A stretch of 64,000 nt of DNA from Gaiellasilicea sp963802765 (GTDB lineage: Bacteria > Actinomycetota > Thermoleophilia > Gaiellales > Gaiellaceae): positions 1-64,000 of the forward strand of contig CAWDJZ010000013.1 of NCBI GenBank assembly GCA_963802765.1, read 5' to 3'. The notes under the pieces were generated by a model that saw only the letters and a list, made by a program, of their open reading frames with translations, was not told where the DNA came from and did not search any database. A program made the position numbers and the translations under genes. This document shows, one piece after another, positions 34,997 through 44,546 of this stretch. Each line of letters starts with the position of its first letter. The stretch's first letter is position 1.

Positions 34997-36190
34997 GCGC
35001 TCGCTTTCTCCGCCGCCGCCTTGCCGGCACGGCGGCCGAAGACGCAGCATTCCAGAAGGGAGTTCCCCATCATGCGGTTGCGGCCGTGCGTGCCGCCCGC
35101 GATCTCGCCGCACGCGTAGAGGCCCTCGAGCGTCGTCTGGGCGTCGGTGTCGATCGTGAGGCCGCCGTTCTGGTAGTGGAGGACGGGGTACGTGAGGATC
35201 CTCTCCTGCAAGCGGGTCGATGCCCGAGCCGCGATAGCGGCGGAGCATGTACGGCAGCGAGATCTCGGCGTCTTCTTGGGCGATCCGGGTCGTGTCGAGG
35301 TAGACGGCGGGCCGGCCGTCCTCGGTCTCGACGCCCTTGCCCTTCGGCGACCTCGTCGAAGATCGCCTGGCTGACCTCGTCGCGCGGCCCGAGCGAGTCG
35401 GTGAACTCCTCGCCGTCGGCGTTCAGGAGCACGGCGCCGTAGGCGCGCGTCGTCTCCGGGATCGAGTAGCCCTGCATCGTCGCCGGCCAGGCGCCGCCGT
35501 TCGGGTGGTACTGGAGCTCGTCGAGGTCGCGCGCCTCGGCGCCGAGGCTCGAGCGCGATCCGCGTCACCTCGCCGGTGGCATTCGGGTGGTTGGTCGAGA
35601 GCTCGCCGCGCTCCTCGGCGACGCGGATAGCAGCGGCCGCCGGCGGCGAGGACGACCGTCGCGGCGTCGAGCTCGTGCTCGCCGCAGGTCGCGCGCCAGC
35701 CGTGCTCGCGCTGCTCGAGCGCGGTCAGAGGGCTGTTCGCGAAGAGCGTGCCGCCGCCCGCCTCGAACGCGTCGCGGAGCGCCTTCGTGATCGCATGGCC
35801 CGTCCGGTCGCCGACCTGGAGCAGCCGCTTCGCCGACGCGCCGCCGCAGCGGGCGAGTCGGTAGCCGCCGTTGTCCCGCGTGAACTCGACGCCGAGCTCC
35901 TCCAGCCAGTGGATCGCGCTGCGAGCGTCGCCGGTGAGGATCTCGACGAGGCGCATGTCGGCGCTCTCGTGCGAGCTCTTGAAGACGTCGGCCGCGTGCT
36001 GCTCGGGGGAGTCGTCGTCGCCGAAGGAGGCCTGGATCCCGCCCTGCGCCTTCGCCGAGTTGCACGCCTGGATCGAGCCCTTGGTCGCGAGGCCGACACG
36101 CGCTCCCGCGCGTTCGGCGGAGACCGCGGCGGCGAGTCCCGAGGCGCCGCTTCCGATCACGAGCACGTCGAAGGAGTGCGAGCTGCTCAC
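34993..36190 (-). CDS. Fumarate reductase/L-aspartate oxidase-like FAD flavoprotein (four frameshifts)
   Basis: GTG 36190 gives VSSSHSFDVLVIGSGASGLA with the FAD-binding GxGxxG. The FAD_binding_2 family is shown by NSAKAQGGIQASFGDDDSPE, RCGGASAKRLLQVGDRTGHA and, after corrections, ERGELSTNHPNATGEVTRIA, LQYHPNGGAWPATMQGYSIP and LYACGEIAGGTHGRNRMMGN. Four extra single bases lie near 35628, 35553, 35340 and 35207. The corrected protein has about 397 residues, shorter than NadB or FrdA; no C-terminal helical domain remains. It oxidises or reduces a C-C bond next to a carboxylate (fumarate-succinate type). A separate electron partner gene is not adjacent. Confidence 0.85.
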
Positions 36191-36211
36191 ATGGCCAGGA
36201 TACCCAAGTTG

Positions 36212-36228
36212 CTAATGCGCCGCATTAG
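36212..36228. promoter_or_regulatory. Perfect 17-bp palindrome upstream of the flavoprotein gene
   Basis: CTAATGCGCCGCATTAG is an 8-1-8 perfect palindrome, 22 bp before the flavoprotein GTG. On the minus strand TATCCT at about 36198-36203 is a plausible -10 for a leaderless transcript, and the palindrome overlaps its -35 region, as a repressor or activator operator would. The LysR gene two genes upstream is the closest regulator. Confidence 0.5.
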
Positions 36229-36243
36229 TCGGTCTTATTCGTC

Positions 36244-37180
36244 TCACCAGATCGAGCGCATGCAGCCCTCGACGTCGTCGGGGGTGACGGGCCGCGGGTT
36301 CGCGTGCGCACCCCGCCTCGCTGCAACGGCTTCGGCGACCTCGACGGGCGCCTCCTCTGGGATGCCGAGGTCGCGGAGGCGCTCGAAGCCGCCCAGCCGG
36401 GCCAGCTCCTCCACGCGCGCGGCCGGATCGTCGCTCCCGAGCGCCGACCCGAACCGAGCGATCGCGTCGCCGGCGACGGGCTCGTTGAAGCGCAGCGCCG
36501 GTGGCAGGCAGAGCGCGTTCAGCGCCCCGTGCGGGGCTCCGTAGCGGCCGCCGAGCCCCTGGGCGAGCGCGTGGCCGAGTGCGAGCATCGAGCCGCCGAG
36601 CGCCGCGCCCGCGTGACAGGCGCCACGCAGGAGGCCGGTGCGCGCCTCGAGGTCGTCGGGACGTTCGACCACCTGCGGCAGCCACTCGCCGATCAGGCGC
36701 GGCGCCGGCCAGGGCATGCTCGTCGCTCTGCGGCGTCCGCTCGGGGACGTAGAGCGCCTCCGCGCAGTGCGCGAGCGCGTTCAGCGCCGTGCCGACGGTC
36801 ACGGCGCGCGGCAGGCCGAGCGTCAGCTCCGGCTCGTAGACGATCGCGTGCAGATTCGCCCCCGAGCCGCCGCCGCGCATCTTCCGGTCCGGATCGCGCA
36901 CGCCGAAGAACGGCGTCCACTCCGCTCCCGAGTAGGTCGTCGGCACGGAGACGAGCGGCAGGCCCGTCGCCGCAGAGGCCGCCTTGGCCGTGTCGATCGC
37001 GCTGCCGCCTCCGATCGCGACGATCGCGTCGACGCCGTCCGGAGCCTCGATCCGGTGCGACGGCACCTCCTCCCAGCGGTCCTCGGCGTCGAGCACGTGC
37101 CGCCAGCGCGGGCCGGCGACGACGAACGGGCGCGCGCCGGCTAGCTCGCCGAGCCCGTCGAGCCCCCAGCGGACGATCAT
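36244..37180 (-). CDS. Maleylacetate reductase-like iron-type alcohol dehydrogenase (one frameshift)
   Basis: ATG 37180 gives MIVRWGLDGLGELAGARPFV. The family NAD-binding motif is IVAIGGGSAIDTAKAA and the next segment is LPLVSVPTTYSGAEWTPFFG, as in maleylacetate reductases. A one-base slip near 36712 joins SDEHALAGAAP to RLIGEWLPQVVERPDDLEAR. The C-terminal half shows ALGGSMLALGHALAQGLGGR and GAPHGALNALCLPPALRF with the histidines of the domain. Maleylacetate reductases reduce a C=C bond of a dicarboxylate using NADH. Its start overlaps the LysR stop (ATGA), and its end is 54 bp before the flavoprotein gene. Confidence 0.82.
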
Positions 37181-38073
37181 CGCGGGAGCGCGTCGCGGGC
37201 GAACTCGACGAACGCGTCGGCCGCCCGCGTCGGCGTGCGGCCGGAGGAGCGCACCAGGGAGATCTCCCGCTTCGCGTCGAGCCCCTCGACCCTCGCCGCA
37301 GCCAACGTCCCGGCGGCGAGCTCGGGCTCGACCGCCGAGCGGGAGATGAACGTGAGCCCGTAACCGGCCTGGACGGCGCTGCGCACGGATTCCTGCAGGC
37401 CGAGCTCGAGGCGCACGTCGAGATCGCGCAGGCGCACGCCGAGGGCGCGCAGCTCGTCCTCGACGATCTGGCGCACGCCGGCGCCGTCCTGCATCAGGAT
37501 CAGGTTCTCGTTGCGCAACTCCTCGAGCGGGACTGTGCGCCCGGCGAAGGCGTGTCCGGGCGGGCACGCGAGGATCACTTCGTCGTCGAAGAAGGGCTCG
37601 AAACGCACCGCCCGATGGCGGCGGGCGGCGCCGACGATGCCGAGCTCGAGCTCGCGGGCGGCGACGCGCTCGACGACGGAGTGCGTGTCCGAGACCGTCA
37701 GGGAGACCTTGACCGCCGGGTGGCGGCGCTGGAACTCGCAGAGCAGGAGTGGGACGACGATCGCCGCCGGTCCGGTCGAAGCCCCGATCTGCAGCTCCCC
37801 GGCCAGCTCCCCCTCGGCCTCGCCTGCGATCTCGTCGAGCAGCTGCTCCTCGAGCGAGAGCAGCCGCTGCGCGCCGCGATAGAGCCTGAGGCCGGCCTCC
37901 GTCGGCTCGACCCGGCGGCCGGAGCGGTCGAGCAGCTGCGTGCCGAGCCGCTTCTCGAGCGCGCGCACCTGCAGTGAGACAGCTGGTTGCGTCACTCCGA
38001 GGCGCTCGGCCGCCTGCGAGAAGCTGCGGCGCTCGACAACCGTGCAGAACGCCGCAAGCTGCCGCGTATCCAT
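37177..38073 (-). CDS. LysR family transcriptional regulator
   Basis: 298 residues. The helix-turn-helix is in MDTRQLAAFCTVVERRSFSQ and AAERLGVTQPAVSLQVRALE. The co-inducer domain starts ELAGELQIGASTGPAAIVVP. The TGPA(A)-type stretch and CPPGHAF are common in CysL/CbbR-like regulators that respond to metabolites of sulfur or carbon metabolism, but this is only a similarity. It heads the unit with the maleylacetate reductase-like gene. A T-N11-A box overlaps its own promoter at 38072-38086. Confidence 0.92.
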   Translation of the reverse strand: MDTRQLAAFCTVVERRSFSQAAERLGVTQPAVSLQVRALEKRLGTQLLDRSGRRVEPTEAGLRLYRGAQRLLSLEEQLLDEIAGEAEGELAGELQIGASTGPAAIVVPLLLCEFQRRHPAVKVSLTVSDTHSVVERVAARELELGIVGAARRHRAVRFEPFFDDEVILACPPGHAFAGRTVPLEELRNENLILMQDGAGVRQIVEDELRALGVRLRDLDVRLELGLQESVRSAVQAGYGLTFISRSAVEPELAAGTLAAARVEGLDAKREISLVRSSGRTPTRAADAFVEFARDALPR

Positions 38074-38086
38074 AAGCAGATCTTAT
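38072..38086. promoter_or_regulatory. LysR-type T-N11-A box in overlapping divergent promoters
   Basis: ATAAGCAGATCTTAT has inverted arms ATAAG/CTTAT and contains a T-N11-A core (T38073, A38085). TATAAG on the minus strand and TATAGT on the plus strand sit in the same 25-bp gap, close enough to both starts (38073 and 38099) for nearly leaderless divergent transcripts. Confidence 0.5.
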
Positions 38087-38098
38087 AGTCTCGGCGAG

Positions 38099-39110
38099 AT
38101 GCGGGTCTGGATCGACATCACCAATTCCCCGCACGTCCTCTTCTTCCGGCCGCTGATCCGCCTGCTCGAGGCGGACGGGCACGAGGTCGAGGTGACCGCG
38201 CGAGAGTACGCTCAAACGCTCGACCTCCTGCACCTGCACGGGATCGCGCACCACGTCGTTGGGCCGCGGCACGGTGGCGCGGGCGACGCTCGGGAAGGCG
38301 CGAGCGATGGCCGGCCGCCTTCCCGCACTCCGTCGCTTCGCGAAGGGGCGGCGCTTCGACGTCGCGCTCGCGCACGGCTCGCACGAGGCGATGCTCGTCG
38401 CCCGCAGCCTCGGCATTCCAGGGGCGACCGCGCACGACTACGAGTTCGCCACGCTGCAGCACCACCTCGGGCTGCGCGCGGCGACCCGCGTCGTCTTCCC
38501 GGACGCGGTCCCGCCGGAACGGCTCGCCCGCTACGGCGCCAGGCCGCCCAAGCTCGTCCAGTACCCGGGGCTCGAGGAGGAGTACTCCCTCGCCGACTTC
38601 GAGCCGGACCGGAGCGTGCTCGAGGGGATCGACCCGAGGAAGGTGCTCGTCGTCGTGCGGACGCCGCCCGACGTGGCGCTCTACCACCGCCACGGCAACC
38701 CGCTCTTCGCCCAGGTGCTCGAACGGCTCGGCCGCGACGAGTCCGTTCACGCGATCGTGCTGCCGCGAACGGCGGAGCAGCGACATGCGATCCAGGGGCT
38801 CGGCCTCCCCTCGCTCCATGTGCCCGAGCACGCGGTCGACGCGCAGAGCCTCGTCGCGCTCGCCGACCTCGTCGTCTCGGCCGGCGGGACGATGAACCGC
38901 GAGGCGGTCGCCTTCGGCACGCCCGTCTACACCACCTTCGCGGGCCGCCTCGGGGCCGTCGACGAGGCGCTGATCCGCGAGGGACGGCTGGTGCCGCTGA
39001 CCTCCGCCGGTGAGCTCGAGCTGCGCAAGCGGGCTCCGGGCGAGGCGTCGCGCGTGCGGCGAGACCCGCGAACGCTGCTCACGCTTCTCCTCTCGGCCGA
39101 ACGGGAATAG
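38099..39110 (+). CDS. DUF354 family protein (GT-B/UDP-GlcNAc 2-epimerase-like; one frameshift)
   Basis: ATG 38099 gives MRVWIDITNSPHVLFFRPLI, the invariant DUF354 start. The DUF354 pattern continues GHEVEVTAREYAQTLDLL; an extra G near 38265 shifts the frame from HHVVG to RGTVARATLGKARAMAGRLP. Later blocks are DVALAHGSHEAMLVARSLGI, HDYEFATLQHHLGLRAATRV and VVSAGGTMNREAVAFGTPVY. The family has a GT-B-like fold related to sugar-nucleotide epimerases or glycosyltransferases. It is divergent from LysR and not coupled to any pathway gene here, though polysaccharide genes follow. Confidence 0.85.
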
Positions 39111-39154
39111 GATCGCAACGCCAATCCCACGACTGGGGGAAGAAGGGGGATTCC

Positions 39155-40837
39155 ATGCGCAAGGCTTTCGTAGTCGCCCTGCTCGCAGCCGGCCTCGCGG
39201 CGGTCGCCGCGACAACGGCCGCGAGGAGCGGCAGCCCCGGCTTCACGACGAGCCAGGGGCCGATGATCGACGCCGTCGTCGCGGGCGCGTCGTACGAGCA
39301 GATCATCACGGTCGGCGACACGCTCTCGGACGGCTACATGTTCGAGTCGATTCCCGACGGGATCTCGCTCGCGACGAACGGCAAAGGCACGGTCGACCTG
39401 TACGTGAACCACGAGACGTCCACCGTCCCGTTCCCGTTCACCGGCTCGACGGGCGTCGGCTTCAACGACTTCACCAACTCGCTCGTCAGCAAGCTGCGGC
39501 TCCACCAGAAGTCGGGCGGCGTGCTCAGCGGCTCGTATGCCATCCCGTCGGAGCTGAACTTCCAGCGCTTCTGCTCGAACTTCCTCGCAACGGAGGAGCA
39601 GGGCTTCGACCGCCCGCTCCTGCTCACGAACGAGGAGGGGATCGACTGGGTGAACCGGAGCGGCCAGGCCTGGCCGGCCGTGATCGGTGCACCGGAGGCC
39701 CGGCAGATCGGAACCGTCGTCGCCATCGACGAGAAGAACGGCAAGGTCAAGCCGATCTGGGGAATGGGCCGGCACAACCACGAGAACAGCGTCGGGATCC
39801 CGGGCTACGGCAAGCCGGTCGTGCTCTCGGGTGACGACTCGTTCGTCTCCAACCCGGCCCAGGCGCAGCTGTACTCGTACATCGCAGACAGCTCTGATGC
39901 GGTCTGGAACGACCAGGGCGACCTCTGGGCGTTCGTGGCTGACGGCGTCGACGACTACTACGACTTCGGCATCAACTCGGGCATGAGCGTGACCGGCAAG
40001 TTCGTGAAGGTGCCGAAGGACATCGCAACGGGGCGGGCACCCGACGGCACCGACCTGATGGCGGCCGACAAGGGCTACCCGCTGCCGCCGAACGACGGCA
40101 CCTGGCAGCGCGATCCGGTCACGAACCTCGGCCTCGACGGCCCGCAATGGGTGCTCGAGCACTGGGGTGACACCCAGCCGCAGCGCGTCTTCCAGTTCAC
40201 GCGCGTCGAGGACATCGCCTATGACAGGCGGCCGGGGATGCAGAACGTCGTCTACGTCGTGGACAGCGGCCGCGGCGCGACGAGCGCCGGCGGCAACGCG
40301 TTCACGTCGTCGAACGGCCGTGTCTGGAAGCTCGTGCTCGACAAGAGCGACCCGACGAAGGTGACGTCGTTCTCGATCCTGATCGAGGGTGACGACGCCC
40401 CGGTCAAGGCGGTCAACGAGATCCACCAGCCGGACAACCTGGAGTCGACGGCCAACAGCCTGCTGATCCAGGAGGACCCGGGCTCGAGCCAGCAGTTCCC
40501 GCCCGGCTCGGACGTCCCGGGCTCGCCGAACTTCGACCCGGCGGCGACGACTGCCCGGATCTGGCAGTACGACCTCGCGACCGGGACGAAGCGCGTCGCG
40601 GCAAAGGTCAACCAGGCGGCCGACGAGGGTCCCACGGACGTGGACGCGGCGCCACGGGGCAACCTCGGCGCGTGGGAGTCGAGCGGCATCGTCGACGCGT
40701 CCAGCGTCTTCGGGCCCGGCGCGTTCCTCGTGGACGTCCAGGCCGGGACGCTCGTGATCGACGAGGAGGTGCGCGGCACGCTCACCTACCAGCGTGACGG
40801 CGGCCAGCTCGGCCTGCTGCGGATCCCGGGCGCGTAG
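39155..40837 (+). CDS. PhoX-like (DUF839) secreted protein
   Basis: 560 residues. A Sec signal peptide covers residues 1-23 (MRKAFVVALLAAGLAAVAAT). DUF839/PhoX beta-propeller features include TVDLYVNHETSTVPFPFTG, GMGRHNHENSVGIPGYG, RVEDIAYDRRPGMQNVVYVV and NLESTANSLLIQEDPGSSQQ. PhoX proteins are Ca/Fe-dependent alkaline phosphatases, and some DUF839 members are choline-binding or esterase-like. The EH-rich VNHETS and RHNHEN motifs suggest metal binding. The conserved PhoX Cys and Tat signal were not found, so the phosphatase activity is uncertain. It is convergent with the CapD-like gene. Confidence 0.75.
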   Translation: MRKAFVVALLAAGLAAVAATTAARSGSPGFTTSQGPMIDAVVAGASYEQIITVGDTLSDGYMFESIPDGISLATNGKGTVDLYVNHETSTVPFPFTGSTGVGFNDFTNSLVSKLRLHQKSGGVLSGSYAIPSELNFQRFCSNFLATEEQGFDRPLLLTNEEGIDWVNRSGQAWPAVIGAPEARQIGTVVAIDEKNGKVKPIWGMGRHNHENSVGIPGYGKPVVLSGDDSFVSNPAQAQLYSYIADSSDAVWNDQGDLWAFVADGVDDYYDFGINSGMSVTGKFVKVPKDIATGRAPDGTDLMAADKGYPLPPNDGTWQRDPVTNLGLDGPQWVLEHWGDTQPQRVFQFTRVEDIAYDRRPGMQNVVYVVDSGRGATSAGGNAFTSSNGRVWKLVLDKSDPTKVTSFSILIEGDDAPVKAVNEIHQPDNLESTANSLLIQEDPGSSQQFPPGSDVPGSPNFDPAATTARIWQYDLATGTKRVAAKVNQAADEGPTDVDAAPRGNLGAWESSGIVDASSVFGPGAFLVDVQAGTLVIDEEVRGTLTYQRDGGQLGLLRIPGA

Positions 40838-40840
40838 CGC

Positions 40841-42746
40841 CTAGACGGACTCGGAGGCGGGTGTCGCGGTCCGCGGCGCCCGTCTCCTCCTCGGCCGGGA
40901 TGCGCTGCGGCTCGCGCACGATCGCCGCGAGCTGGCCGACGAGCTCCAGCGTGTCGCCCGCCTCGACCAATCGTCCGAGCTCATCGAGCCTGCCCTCGAG
41001 CCACGCCCGGTCGACCGGGGAGACGTCGAGCGCGACGATCTTCGGGTGGGTGGTCGGCTTCCAGGTCTCTCCCGGGGCGAAGAGCTCCTCGTGGACCTTC
41101 TCGCCCGGCCGCGCGCCGATGAACGAGATCGCGATGTCCCGCTCGGGCTCCTTGCCCGAGAGCCGGATCATGTTGTGCGCGAGGTCGAGGATCCGGATCG
41201 GCTCGCCCATCTCGAGCACGAGGATTCTGCCCCGGCCGCCGATCGCGCCGGCCTGGATCACGAGCGCCACTGCCTCGGGGATCGTCATGAAGAAGCGCGT
41301 CATCTCGGGGTCGGTGACCGTCACCGGCCCGCCTCGCTCGATCTGGCGCCGGAAGAGAGGAATGACGCTGCCCGCAGAGTTGAGCACGTTGCCGAAGCGG
41401 ACCGCGACGAACTTCGTCGGCACGTCGTCACGCTCGCCGTGCGAGCCGACGATCCATTCGCAGAGCGTCTTCGTCTGACCGTAGACGCTGTACGGGTTGA
41501 GAGCCTTGTCGGTCGACACGAGCACGAAGCGCTCGACGCCGTGCGCGATCGCGGCGTCTGCGACGGTCCGGGTGCCGAGGACGTTGTTGTCGACCGACGC
41601 GATCGGGTTCGCCTCCATCAGCGGCACGTGCTTGTACGCGGCCGCGTGGAAGACGACCTGAGGCCGGTAGCGCTCGAAGACCTGGTCGAGCCGCGTGCGC
41701 GTGCGAACGTCCGCGAGCACGGGAACGCAGGCGACGAAACGGCGCTCGTCGACGAGCTCGCGCTCGATGTCGAAGAGGGCGCTCTCGGCCTGGTCGACGA
41801 GCACGATCCGCTGCGGCTCGGCCCGGGCGAGCTGGCGGCAGAGCTCGGAGCCGATCGAGCCGCCGGCGCCGGTGACGAGCACCGTCTTCCCCGCGACGTA
41901 CGAGGCGATCGCGTCCAGGTCGACCTCCACCGGCTCGCGGCCGAGGAGGTCCTCGACCTGCACCGGGCGGATCTGGTTCGCGAGGTCGAGATCGCCGGCG
42001 ATCAGCTCGTGCAGACCCGGCAGGGTCTTGACGGTCACGCCCTCGGCGTTGGCGACATCGACGATCCGCTGGCGGTCGCGGCCGGAGGCTGACGGGATCG
42101 CAATCAGGAGCTCGTCCGGGCGCCGGTCCCGCAGCAGGCGCGGCAGCTCGTCCGACGTCCCGAGCACGCGGATCCCGTGCACGCGCAGGTTCTTCTTACG
42201 CGGATCGTCGTCGATCAGCCCGATCGGCGTGTAGCCGAGCGCGGGCGTGCGCAGCATCTCCTTCAGGATCAGCTGCGCCGCGTCGCCGGCCCCGACGACG
42301 ATCACCTCCTTGCCTCGTGCGACGATCGAGCGGCTCTGCGGACGCTCGAGGATCGTCCGCGCCAGCATGCGCGAGCCGGCGACGAGCGCGAGGGTGAGCA
42401 GCGCGTCGATCACCCAGACCGTGCGCGGCACGTCGACGACGTGGACGTCGACGAAGGCAAAGACGAGGAAGGTGACGAGCGACGCGGCGAGGACACCCCG
42501 CGCGGCGCCCCACATGTCGCGGGTCGAGACATAGCGCCACCAGCGGTTGTAGAAGCCGAAGAGCGCGAAGACCGAGAGCTTGATCGCGGCGACGAGGCCC
42601 AGGACTTCCCAGGAGAGATATCGCTCGTAATAGACCGGCAGCGCGGTGTCGAAGCGCAGCCGGAAGGCCAGGACCCAGGCCGCGACCACGATCGCGAGGT
42701 CGGCCGCGAGCTGCGGCAACCTATGGCGGTTGATGGGCGTCCTCAC
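40841..42746 (-). CDS. CapD/PglF/WbpM-type nucleoside-diphosphate-sugar 4,6-dehydratase (C-terminal frameshift)
   Basis: About 634 residues from GTG 42746 with four N-terminal transmembrane helices (for example LPQLAADLAIVVAAWVLAFR). A first CoA-binding-like Rossmann segment reads KEVIVVGAGDAAQLILKEML. The catalytic SDR domain has VLVTGAGGSIGSELCRQLAR, STDKALNPYSVYGQTKT (the YxxxK) and VRFGNVLNSAGSVIPLFRRQ. It dehydrates UDP-GlcNAc-type sugars to 4-keto-6-deoxy sugars on the inner membrane. A one-base slip near 40868 hides the true end (TPASESV at 40841). The aminotransferase gene overlaps upstream by 4 bp. Confidence 0.93.
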
Positions 42747-43828
42747 CGCGCCGCCGTGACGGCAACGGCGTCCAGGACCGCCGCGACGACGCGCTCCTGC
42801 ACCTCCGCTCCGATCCCGCCCCAGAGCGGCAGCGCCAGGTTCTCGGCGGCGGCCTTCTCGGTCTCGGGCAGCGAGCCCGCCTCCCACCCTAGGTGGCGCA
42901 GCGCGGGCTGGAGGTGAAGCGGCGTGGTGTAGTACGACGCCGCGGCGATCTCGCGCTCCGCGAGCGCGGCGGCGACGCGGTCGCGCTCGGGCGAGCGGAC
43001 GACGTACATGTGGTAGACGTGGCCGCCGTCGTCGGCAGGCAGCTCGACCGCGTCGCCGAGCCCGAGCTCGGCGTAACGTGCCGCGCCCTCGCGGCGCGAC
43101 GCGTTCCAGCCTGCGAGATGCGGCAGCGAGACGCGCAGGAACGCGGCCTGGAGCGCGTCCAGCCGCGAGTTCGTCCCGATCAGCTCGAACGTCCGCTTGT
43201 CTCGCGAGCCGTGGAAGCGGAGCATGCGAACCCGCTCGGCCACGGCGTCGTCGGTTGCGGCGACGAGGCCGCCGTCGCCGAGCGCGAACAGGTTCTTGGT
43301 CGGGAAGAAGCTGAACGTGGAGCAGATGCCCGTCGTCGCGATCCCTTCCGCGCCGAACGCCTGCGCCGCGTCCTCGATCAGCGGGAGCCCGAGCGCGGCC
43401 AGCTCTGCCAGCGGCGCGGGTCGCCCGAAGAGGTGCACGGGCATGATCGCCTTCGTGCGCGGCGTGATCCGCCTGGCGGCATCCTCGGGATCGAGGTTGA
43501 GCGTGACGGGGTCGATGTCGGCGAAGACCGGTGTCGCGCCGGCCCGCGCGATCGCCTCCGCGGTCGCGAAGAAGGTGAACGACGGACAGATCACCTCGTC
43601 GCCCCGTCCGATCGCCATTGCCTCGAGCGCGAGGACGAGTGCATCCGTGCCGTTGGCGACGCCGATCGCGTGGGGGACGCCGAGGAACGCGGCGGCTTCC
43701 TCCTCGAACGCCTGCACCTCGGGCCCAAAGATGAAGCGGCCCGACTCGAGCACCCGCTCGAACGCGTCGCGCAGCTCGGGCACGAGCGGCGCGTACTGCG
43801 CCTTGACGTCGATGAGGTCGACCTTCAC
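42743..43828 (-). CDS. DegT/DnrJ/EryC1/StrS sugar aminotransferase
   Basis: About 361 residues from GTG 43828 (VKVDLIDVKAQYAPLVPELR). The PLP lysine sits in TFSFFPTKNLFALGDGG. Other family signatures are FIFGPEVQAFEEEAAAFLGV, ANGTDALVLALEAMAIGRGD, VICPSFTFFATAEAIARAG and IEDAAQAFGAEG. With the CapD/PglF-type dehydratase gene it would turn a 4-keto sugar into a 4-amino sugar (bacillosamine-type). The two genes are coupled by GTGA. Confidence 0.93.
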   Translation of the reverse strand: MKVDLIDVKAQYAPLVPELRDAFERVLESGRFIFGPEVQAFEEEAAAFLGVPHAIGVANGTDALVLALEAMAIGRGDEVICPSFTFFATAEAIARAGATPVFADIDPVTLNLDPEDAARRITPRTKAIMPVHLFGRPAPLAELAALGLPLIEDAAQAFGAEGIATTGICSTFSFFPTKNLFALGDGGLVAATDDAVAERVRMLRFHGSRDKRTFELIGTNSRLDALQAAFLRVSLPHLAGWNASRREGAARYAELGLGDAVELPADDGGHVYHMYVVRSPERDRVAAALAEREIAAASYYTTPLHLQPALRHLGWEAGSLPETEKAAAENLALPLWGGIGAEVQERVVAAVLDAVAVTAAR

Positions 43829-43839
43829 GGCAGGCCAGT

Positions 43840-44523
43840 CTATCGGGGGTCGGCGGCGGTTCTTCCGCCTCGTCTGATCAGCTTCCACGCCACGAAGGCA
43901 GCACCTGCGGCGACCGTCGCGATGATCACGTAGTCGACGTACCGGAAGGCGTGATGGAACTCCTCCCACTGGGAACCGAGCGCCCAGCCGACCCCTGCGA
44001 GCGCAAAGCACCAGATCGCTGAGCCGATCAGCGTCAGCACCGTGTAGCGGGCGAGCGGGACGCGAAAGACCCCGGCCGGGATCGAGACGAAGGAGCGCAC
44101 GACGGGCGTGATCCGGCCCAGAAAGACGGCCCAGTCCTCCCAGCGCTCGAACCAGCGCTCGGCGCGGTCGAGCTTGGCCTCGTTGAGGTGGAGCCAGCGG
44201 CCGTGACGCTCGAGCAGAGGACGGCCTCCGTGCAGGCCGAGCCACCAGCCGCCGAGCGAGCCGACCAGATAGCCGAGCGTGCCCGCCAGCGCGACGGCGA
44301 GATAGGCCTCGAAGCCGGGCTCGAGCGTCGACCCGAAGAGCACGATCTCCTGACCCGCGAAAGCGCCTGCGGCGACGGCGCCCCCGTAGACCATCACCGC
44401 CTCGCTCGCGGCGGGGAGCACGGCGTCGACGAGCATCAGGGCGAAGACGGCGTAGAGGCCGTAGTCGCCGATCACGGTCGTGAGAAGCTCCGTGATCTCG
44501 GAGAGGATCGAGGCGACCGGCAC
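43840..44523 (-). CDS. DedA family membrane protein
   Basis: 227 residues. The SNARE-associated (DedA/VTT) domain is shown by LPAASEAVMVYGGAVAAGAF with the conserved E of the family, the loop LGYLVGSLGGWWLGLHGGRP and the arginine-rich FLGRITPVVRSFVSIPAGVF. DedA proteins are proposed lipid scramblases or flippases (undecaprenyl phosphate or phospholipid transport). It lies just upstream of the aminotransferase, which is consistent with glycan lipid-carrier recycling. The start is ATG 44523 in a GC-rich context; a shorter one is possible. Confidence 0.88.
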   Translation of the reverse strand: MPVASILSEITELLTTVIGDYGLYAVFALMLVDAVLPAASEAVMVYGGAVAAGAFAGQEIVLFGSTLEPGFEAYLAVALAGTLGYLVGSLGGWWLGLHGGRPLLERHGRWLHLNEAKLDRAERWFERWEDWAVFLGRITPVVRSFVSIPAGVFRVPLARYTVLTLIGSAIWCFALAGVGWALGSQWEEFHHAFRYVDYVIIATVAAGAAFVAWKLIRRGGRTAADPR

Positions 44524-44546
44524 CGGGGGAGGTTACCGGCGCGCGC

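Noticed and set aside
34993..36190. Several separate small proteins in place of one flavoprotein
   Set aside because: The pieces join into one conserved FAD protein when four extra bases are removed.
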